Source: Sideroxydans sp.
GTDB lineage: Bacteria; Pseudomonadota; Gammaproteobacteria; Burkholderiales; Gallionellaceae
Direction of reading: 5' to 3'
Length of the DNA: 55,550 nucleotides
Assembly (NCBI GenBank): GCA_013140695.1
Contig: JABFSI010000085.1
Span: forward strand, 1 to 55,550
How positions within the stretch are numbered: position 1 is the first letter of the stretch; the number at the start of each line of letters is the position of its first letter. Below are positions 38,234-44,202 of this stretch, piece after piece. A program made the position numbers and the translations under genes. The notes beneath the pieces were generated by a model. That model was not told the DNA's origin and made no database searches. It worked only from the letters and a program-made list of their open reading frames with translations.

Positions 38234-39688
38234 ATGTTTGAACAAACCTTCAGAAACATCGACGACGTACTGCGCAAAGAAGCGGGCTGCGCCAGCGAAC
38301 TCGACTACACCGAACAATCCTCTTGGCTCTTGTTCTTGAAATACCTTGATGCACTCGAACACAGCAAAGCGATGGAAGCCGAGTTGGAAGGTAAGAAATA
38401 CACCTACCTGCTCGACCCACCTTATCGCTGGCAGACATGGGCTGCGCCTAAGGGTAAGGACGGCAAGATCGACCACAACGCCGCCATGACGGGCGACGAC
38501 CTGCGTGATTTTGTGAATCAAACGCTGTTCCCCTACCTGCATCGCTTCAAAGAAAAAGCCGATAACGCCAAAACGCTGGAATACAAAATCGGCGAAATCT
38601 TCGGTGAGATCAAAAACAGAATCCAGAGCGGCTACAACCTACGCGACATCATCGACCACATCGACGAGCTGCGCTTCGGTTCGCAAGTGGAAAAGCACGA
38701 ACTCTCGCACCTGTACGAAGCCAAGATCAAAAACATGGGCAACGCCGGGCGCAACGGCGGCGAGTACTACACCCCGCGCCCGCTCATTCGCGCCATGGTG
38801 CAAGTGGTCAATCCCACAATCGGCGAAACCATTTATGACGGCGCATGTGGCAGTGCAGGCTTTCTGTGCGAAGCGTTCGATTATTTGAGAACGAAACCGC
38901 AGCTCACCACGCGCGATCTCAAGACCCTGCAAGAGACCACCTTCTACGGCATCGAAAAGAAAAGCCTCGCCTACGTCATCGCGATCATGAACATGATCCT
39001 GCACGGCATCGAAGCGCCCAACATCGCCCACGCCAACACCCTTGGCATGAACCTAAACGATGTGCAGGACAAAGACCGCTTCGACATCGTCCTCGCCAAC
39101 CCGCCTTTCGGCGGCAAAGAACGCAAGGAAGTGCAGCAAAACTTCCCCATCAAGACCGGCGAAACCGCCTTCCTGTTTTTGCAGCACTTCATCAAGTTTT
39201 TGAAAGCAGGCGGACGCGGCGCAATCGTCATCAAAAATACCTTCCTCAGCAACACCGACAACGCCTCGGTGAGCCTGCGCAAACACCTGCTGGAAAGTTG
39301 CAACCTGCACACCGTGCTCGATTGCCCCGGTGGCACGTTTCAAGGCGCGGGCGTGAAAACCGTGGTGCTGTTTTTCGAGAAAGGCGCACCGACGCGCAAG
39401 GTTTGGTACTACCAGCTCGAACCCGGCCGCAACATGGGCAAGACCAACCCGCTCAACGATGCCGACCTCGCCGAATTCATCGCGCTGCAAAAAAGCTTCG
39501 CCGTTTCGCCCAAGAGCTGGAGCGTGGATGCGGCGACAATTGATCCCGCGACCTTCGATCTTTCCGTGAAGAATCCCGAAGGTGGCGAAGCCGTGGTGCA
39601 TCGTAGCCCGCAGGACATCATGGACGAGATCGCCGCGCTGGATGCGGAGAGTGCGGAAGTGCTGGGGAATATCAGGGCGTTGCTATGA
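38234..39688 (+). CDS. hsdM: Type I restriction-modification methyltransferase subunit HsdM
   Basis: N6-adenine methyltransferase of 484 residues. The N-terminal HsdM helical domain (about 1-140) is followed by the SAM-binding motif I region YDGACGSAGFLCEAFDY and the catalytic motif IV NPPFGG (DIVLANPPFGGK). GRNGGEYYTPRPLIRAMVQ is typical of the subunit. With HsdS it methylates the host sites and with HsdS and HsdR it forms the restriction complex. It overlaps hsdS by 4 bp (ATGA). Confidence 0.95.
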   Translation: MFEQTFRNIDDVLRKEAGCASELDYTEQSSWLLFLKYLDALEHSKAMEAELEGKKYTYLLDPPYRWQTWAAPKGKDGKIDHNAAMTGDDLRDFVNQTLFPYLHRFKEKADNAKTLEYKIGEIFGEIKNRIQSGYNLRDIIDHIDELRFGSQVEKHELSHLYEAKIKNMGNAGRNGGEYYTPRPLIRAMVQVVNPTIGETIYDGACGSAGFLCEAFDYLRTKPQLTTRDLKTLQETTFYGIEKKSLAYVIAIMNMILHGIEAPNIAHANTLGMNLNDVQDKDRFDIVLANPPFGGKERKEVQQNFPIKTGETAFLFLQHFIKFLKAGGRGAIVIKNTFLSNTDNASVSLRKHLLESCNLHTVLDCPGGTFQGAGVKTVVLFFEKGAPTRKVWYYQLEPGRNMGKTNPLNDADLAEFIALQKSFAVSPKSWSVDAATIDPATFDLSVKNPEGGEAVVHRSPQDIMDEIAALDAESAEVLGNIRALL

Positions 39689-40899
39689 AGGCAGGGTGGC
39701 AGACAGTTACCGTTGGCGAGTTGGGCCGTGTCTTTAACGGCAACAGCATCAGCGAGGCTGAAAAGAAGGCCAACTTCGAAGGATTGGAAGAAGGTGTGCC
39801 ATATATCGGAACAAAGAACGTTAGCTTCGACCACGAGATTGAGTATGAAACGGGGGTAAAAATCCCGGGCGAAAAGCAAGGTGGCTTCAAGTTAGCTCCA
39901 GCGAATACTGTTTTCATTTGTGCGGAAGGCGGCAGCGCGGGGCGAAAAATTGCGCACACCGACAGGGAGGTCTTCTTCGGGAATAAGCTATATGCAATTA
40001 GCCCGACACATTTCAACAGCAGCCGCTTTGTTTTCTACTACTGTTTGAGTGACGATTTCGCGAAGCAGTTCAAAAGTGCAATGGCTGGCCTCATTGGTGG
40101 TGTGTCGATGAATAAGTTCAAGGAATTGAACATCACGCTTCCTCCGCTTTCTGAACAGCAGCGCATCGTCGCCATACTCGACGAGGTGTTCGACGGCATC
40201 GCCACCGCCAAAGCCAATACCGAAAAGAACCTGCAAAACGCACGCGCCCTGTTCGAAAGCCACCTGCAATCCGTCTTCACCCAACGCGGCGAGGGGTGGA
40301 TGGAGAAGGCGCTCGGCGATGTCTGCGAATTTGAGAATGGTGACCGCGGCAAAAACTATCCCAACCGTAACGAATATGTTGAGTCTGGGATTCCTTGGAT
40401 CAACACGGGGCACATTCAGCCAGACGGAACTCTCTCCACAGATGAAATGAATTTCATCACGCAGAAAAAATTCGATTCGCTACGCAGCGGTAAGATTCAA
40501 CCAGGAGACTTAGTCTATTGCTTGAGAGGTGCAACGCTTGGCAAAACAGCATTAGTTGCTCCGCTCACCGAGGGGGCAGTCGCGTCCTCTCTCGTCATAG
40601 TCCGCCCGTCCGCGATTCTGGATAGTAGGTTTCTTTACTTCTTTCTCACCAGTCCACATGGACAAGGGCTCATCAGAGGATTCGAGAACGGCGCTGCCCA
40701 ACCAAATCTTGGTGCAAGGAGTGTGGCTAAATATCCGATTTCATTCCCTACGGCTAAAGAGCAAAAGGGAATCGCCGATAGGCTCATGGTTTTTCGTGAA
40801 GAAACCCAACGCCTCGAATCCCTCTACCAGCGCAAGCTCGCCGCCCTAGCCGAGCTGAAAAAGTCGCTGCTGCATCAGGCGTTTAGCGGGATGCTTTAA
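39685..40899 (+). CDS. hsdS: Type I restriction-modification specificity subunit HsdS
   Basis: DNA-recognition subunit of 404 residues with two target-recognition domains. TRD1 spans about 1-150; the central conserved helical spacer is LPPLSEQQRIVAILDEVFDG to FESHLQSVF (about 152-200); TRD2 spans about 205-350; a second conserved helix region ends in QRKLAALAELKKSLLHQAFS. The target is bipartite, but its sequence cannot be predicted by eye. It starts inside the end of hsdM. Confidence 0.93.
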   Translation: MKAGWQTVTVGELGRVFNGNSISEAEKKANFEGLEEGVPYIGTKNVSFDHEIEYETGVKIPGEKQGGFKLAPANTVFICAEGGSAGRKIAHTDREVFFGNKLYAISPTHFNSSRFVFYYCLSDDFAKQFKSAMAGLIGGVSMNKFKELNITLPPLSEQQRIVAILDEVFDGIATAKANTEKNLQNARALFESHLQSVFTQRGEGWMEKALGDVCEFENGDRGKNYPNRNEYVESGIPWINTGHIQPDGTLSTDEMNFITQKKFDSLRSGKIQPGDLVYCLRGATLGKTALVAPLTEGAVASSLVIVRPSAILDSRFLYFFLTSPHGQGLIRGFENGAAQPNLGARSVAKYPISFPTAKEQKGIADRLMVFREETQRLESLYQRKLAALAELKKSLLHQAFSGML

Positions 40900-40949
40900 T
40901 GAACTGTTCCCCGTACAATTCTGCAATTCCTGCCTAGCCGGAGAGCGCC

Positions 40950-41723
40950 ATGAGTGCAAAACGTATTGCCAATCAATATCACGCCACCTTTGAGGGGGCT
41001 CGCCAAGTTGATGAGGACGGCAACGAGTTTTGGTTTGCCCGCGATCTTGCCCCTTTGCTGGATTACCAGCAGTGGCGCAATTTCATGCTGGTGATCGACA
41101 AGGCACGACAGGCTTGCGAAAAGTCGGGACGCGCGGTTGCCGACCATTTTGCTGATATCAGCAAAATGGTCGATATAGGCTCTGGCGCGCAGCGCGAAGT
41201 TGCAGATATCAGGCTGTCGCGTTACGCCTGCTACCTAATCGTGCAGAACGGCGATCCTTCCAAGCCGGTAATCGCCAACGGGCAAACCTACTTTGCGATG
41301 CAGACGCGGCGGCAGGAGCTGAACGACGACGAGAAGTTTGCGCGCCTATCGGAAGATGAGAAGCGTCTGGCTATCCGCAATGAGCTAGCTGAGCACAACA
41401 AACAACTTGCCGCTGCTGCCAAGGATGCCGGAGTGGATACGCCGCTCGACTATGCCATCTTTCAGGACCACGGTTACAAGGGCTTGTACGGCGGCATGGG
41501 GGCGAAGGATATTCACGCCCGCAAGGGGCTGAAGAAGAGCGAGAAGATACTCGATCACATGGGCAGCACCGAGCTGGCGGCCAACCTGTTCCGCGCCACG
41601 CAGGCCGAAGAGAAGTTGAAGCGTGACAATATCAGCGGCAAGCAGCGCGCCAATCAGGCGCATTTCGAGGTGGGTCAGAAGGTTCGCCAGACCATCAAGG
41701 AACTGGGCGGCACCATGCCGTAG
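40950..41723 (+). CDS. dinD: DNA damage-inducible protein D (DinD), probably truncated by TAG
   Basis: Protein of 257 residues of the DinD family, with an N-terminal BRO-like domain (EFWFARDLAPLLDYQQWRNF) and the typical QTRRQELNDDEKFARLSEDE and FQDHGYKGLYGGMGAKDIHA stretches. In E. coli DinD is LexA-controlled and binds RecA. Here TAG 41721-41723 follows GGTMP, while the frame continues with NLPIPEQSVKKIESAKKKLD, which looks like the normal DinD tail. A single-base change from a Glu codon (GAG to TAG) would explain it. No SOS box was recognised. It sits in an R-M operon, 50 bp after hsdS. Confidence 0.85.
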   Translation: MSAKRIANQYHATFEGARQVDEDGNEFWFARDLAPLLDYQQWRNFMLVIDKARQACEKSGRAVADHFADISKMVDIGSGAQREVADIRLSRYACYLIVQNGDPSKPVIANGQTYFAMQTRRQELNDDEKFARLSEDEKRLAIRNELAEHNKQLAAAAKDAGVDTPLDYAIFQDHGYKGLYGGMGAKDIHARKGLKKSEKILDHMGSTELAANLFRATQAEEKLKRDNISGKQRANQAHFEVGQKVRQTIKELGGTMP

Positions 41724-41828
41724 AACTTGCCGATACCAGAGCAAAGCGTAAAAAAGATTGAAAGCGCGAAGAAAAAGCTGGATAAGAAAAGTGATGGGGA
41801 TGGGGTTTGGCAATCGGAGGTATGTGTG

Positions 41829-42668
41829 ATGAAAAGTCAGCCAGCTATTTTTGAAGAGCATCAAATCCGCCGTGTGTACGTCGAAGCCACGGAAACTTGG
41901 TGGTTTTCGGTGGTGGACATTGTGCAGGTGCTGACGCAACAGCCGGATTACCAGACCGCCAGAACTTACTGGAAAGTGCTGAAGAACAGGTTAGGCAAGG
42001 AAGGCAGCCAACTGGTTACAAATTGTAACCAGTTGAAAATGACCGCCGAGGACGGCAAACAACGGCTAACCGATGTTGCTACCGCCGAAACATTGCTGCG
42101 GCTGGTGCAGTCCGTCCCTAGCCCGAAGGCGGAGCCGATCAAGCTGTGGTTGGCGAAGGTGGGCTATGAGCGGATGCGGGAAATGGCCGATCCTGCGCTG
42201 TCTTTGGAGCGCGCGCGCGAAACTTGGCAGAAGCACGGGCGTAGCGAGAAGTGGATACAGCAGCGCATGACTGGTCAGGAAACGCGCAACAAGCTAACCG
42301 ACTATTGGGCGAAGCACGATATCAAGAAGGGTGAGGAATTTGCCATCCTCACCAACATCATTCATCAGGAATGGTCCGAAGTAGATGTGAAGTCGCACAA
42401 GTCGATGAAGGGTTTGAAGACGCAAAATCTGCGCGACCACATGAGCGAGGCAGAGTTGATTTTCACTGCGCTGGCGGAGTTGTCCACGCGCCAGATCGCC
42501 GAGAGTGTCGAAGCCACGGGCATGGCAGAGAATGAGGCCGCAGCAAAGACGGGTGGCGGCATTGCCAAGAAAGCGCGCTTGGAACTGGAGGCGAAAACCG
42601 GCAGGAAAGTGGTGAGCGGGGAGAATTTTCTGCCGCCTGCAAAGCGTAAGGGAATAGCGAAAAAATGA
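41829..42668 (+). CDS. BRO-N/prophage antirepressor-like protein
   Basis: Protein of 279 residues. The N-terminal BRO domain (HQIRRVYVEATETWWFSVVD to LRLVQSVPSPKAEPIKLWLA, residues about 8-115) resembles phage antirepressors and baculovirus BRO proteins, which bind DNA. The C-terminal part is helical and charged and unrecognised. The frame is in phase with dinD back to 41727, but GGAGG at 41816-41820 points to ATG 41829. The stop overlaps the ATG of the hsdR remnant (ATGA), so it was originally the gene directly before hsdR. Confidence 0.78.
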   Translation: MKSQPAIFEEHQIRRVYVEATETWWFSVVDIVQVLTQQPDYQTARTYWKVLKNRLGKEGSQLVTNCNQLKMTAEDGKQRLTDVATAETLLRLVQSVPSPKAEPIKLWLAKVGYERMREMADPALSLERARETWQKHGRSEKWIQQRMTGQETRNKLTDYWAKHDIKKGEEFAILTNIIHQEWSEVDVKSHKSMKGLKTQNLRDHMSEAELIFTALAELSTRQIAESVEATGMAENEAAAKTGGGIAKKARLELEAKTGRKVVSGENFLPPAKRKGIAKK

Positions 42669-42736
42669 ACGAAGCCGAAACCCGCGCCGAACACATCGAC
42701 CCCGCGCTGAAAGCCGCAGGCTGTGGCGTGGTGTAG
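42665..42736 (+). pseudogene. Remnant of an hsdR 5' end
   Basis: A 23-codon frame starts at ATG 42665 (overlapping the previous stop) and ends in TAG 42734-42736. It is about 90 percent identical to the first 69 bp of the intact hsdR at 44203, differing at about six positions, then diverges. The encoded start MNEAETRAEHIDPAL is shared. It shows that an hsdR gene once began here and was cut off by the yjjJ segment; the intact hsdR now lies 1.5 kb downstream. Confidence 0.8.
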
Positions 42737-42813
42737 TCACCACCGCTTGCGCTTGTCGCCAAGCGACCTCATAATATCTATTCATTAAATTATTCACTTT
42801 TCAATTCACGATC

Positions 42814-44157
42814 ATGTCATCGCATCTTGATGCGCTTCGTATTTTGCTGGCAGCGGGCCCCCAATCAGCACAGCAACTGATTGAAAAAATGGGGATTAGC
42901 CAGCCCACTCTGTCGCGTGCGCTCAGTCGTCTTGGCGATGAGGTGGTGCGTTTGGGCGCGGCGCGATCTATGCAATACACCTTGCGGGATACGGTGCGTG
43001 GTGTGGCGGATATTCCTGTGTATCGAGTGAATGCCGAGGGGCAGATACGCAGCTTGGGCACGCTAGTTGCGGTGCGTCCGCAGGGGTTTGTGATGCGTCA
43101 GGCAGATGGTGTAACCCTGCACAGTGAGGGGCTGCCATGGTGGTTGTTTGATATGCGTCCGCAGGGTTTTCTGGGGCGGGCTTATGCCGCGCGCCACGCT
43201 GCTGCGCTGGGGCTGCCCACACGACTTAGCGATTGGAGTGATGACCATGTTTTGCGTGCATTGCAGGCGCATGGTCATGATGTGGTGGGTAATTTGCTGC
43301 TGGGTGATCTGGCCCGTGATCGCTTTCTTTCCACTCCGCTTCCTGCGCCCGTTGCAGAGGCGCAAAAGGCCGAGGTGTATCGCCAGCTCGCACTGGATGC
43401 GGCGAGTGGCGAGGTGGCCGGGAGTTCTGCTGGTGGAGAGCAGCCGAAGTTTGCGGTGTATGCCACGACGCCAGCTGGGCCGCGTCATCTGCTGGTGAAG
43501 TTTAGCGAGGCGGAGGATAGCCCGGTGAGTGAGCGCTGGCGCGATTTGCTGTTGGCCGAGCATCTGGCGCTGGAAACCTTGCGCGCAGCGGATATCCCCG
43601 CTGCACAAACTTATGTGTCCGACCATGGTGGCCAGCGCTTTCTTGAAGTGGAGCGCTTTGACCGTGTGGGTAGTCTGGGGCGGCGTGCACTGCATTCGCT
43701 CACGGCATTGGATGCGGAATTTGTGGGGGCTGGCACAGGTGGCTGGCCGCTGATTGCTCGCCGTCTTGCTGATGCAGGACAGATAGAGCCGCAGGCGGCA
43801 GAGGGGGCTGCGATGTTGTGGGCGTTTGGTACGCTGATCGGTAACACTGACATGCACAACGGCAATGTGTCGTTCATTGCCGAGCATGGACGACCCTATG
43901 CCATTGCACCAGCTTATGACATGACGACGATGGCTTTTGCGCCACGTAGCGGCGGCGGACTGCCGGAGAGTATCGCTGCCCCCACCATTCAGGCAGATGT
44001 GCCCAACGATATATGGAGACGCGCAGAAATGCTGGCGCGCGAATTCCGTGTTCGGGTGCGCGCTTCAGATGGCTTCAGTCTCCGTTTCGGCGCGTGTATT
44101 ACCGCACTTGAAAATCACCTCAATGCGGCGAGTACCGCGATTGCTCGGTTGGGGTAG
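42814..44157 (+). CDS. yjjJ: HipA-family kinase, YjjJ type
   Basis: Protein of 447 residues close in length and build to E. coli YjjJ: an N-terminal winged helix-turn-helix (LDALRILLAAGPQSAQQLIE, GISQPTLSRALSRLG) fused to a HipA kinase domain. Visible kinase features are the GEQPKFAVY strand and LLVKF, the catalytic loop GNTDMHNGNVSF, and the PAYDMTTM metal-binding motif. HipA relatives phosphorylate translation factors such as tRNA synthetases and cause growth arrest; no separate hipB is present, so the N-terminal domain may act as built-in repressor. It is inserted in the R-M operon. Confidence 0.85.
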   Translation: MSSHLDALRILLAAGPQSAQQLIEKMGISQPTLSRALSRLGDEVVRLGAARSMQYTLRDTVRGVADIPVYRVNAEGQIRSLGTLVAVRPQGFVMRQADGVTLHSEGLPWWLFDMRPQGFLGRAYAARHAAALGLPTRLSDWSDDHVLRALQAHGHDVVGNLLLGDLARDRFLSTPLPAPVAEAQKAEVYRQLALDAASGEVAGSSAGGEQPKFAVYATTPAGPRHLLVKFSEAEDSPVSERWRDLLLAEHLALETLRAADIPAAQTYVSDHGGQRFLEVERFDRVGSLGRRALHSLTALDAEFVGAGTGGWPLIARRLADAGQIEPQAAEGAAMLWAFGTLIGNTDMHNGNVSFIAEHGRPYAIAPAYDMTTMAFAPRSGGGLPESIAAPTIQADVPNDIWRRAEMLAREFRVRVRASDGFSLRFGACITALENHLNAASTAIARLG

Positions 44158-44202
44158 CGCAGGAATGCTAAGGGCGGTGACCATGAGGTATATTGCAAGT
44201 CT

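Noticed and set aside
41727-41828. Start of the BRO-type protein at 41727
   Set aside because: These codons resemble the DinD tail, and a strong ribosome-binding site points to ATG 41829.
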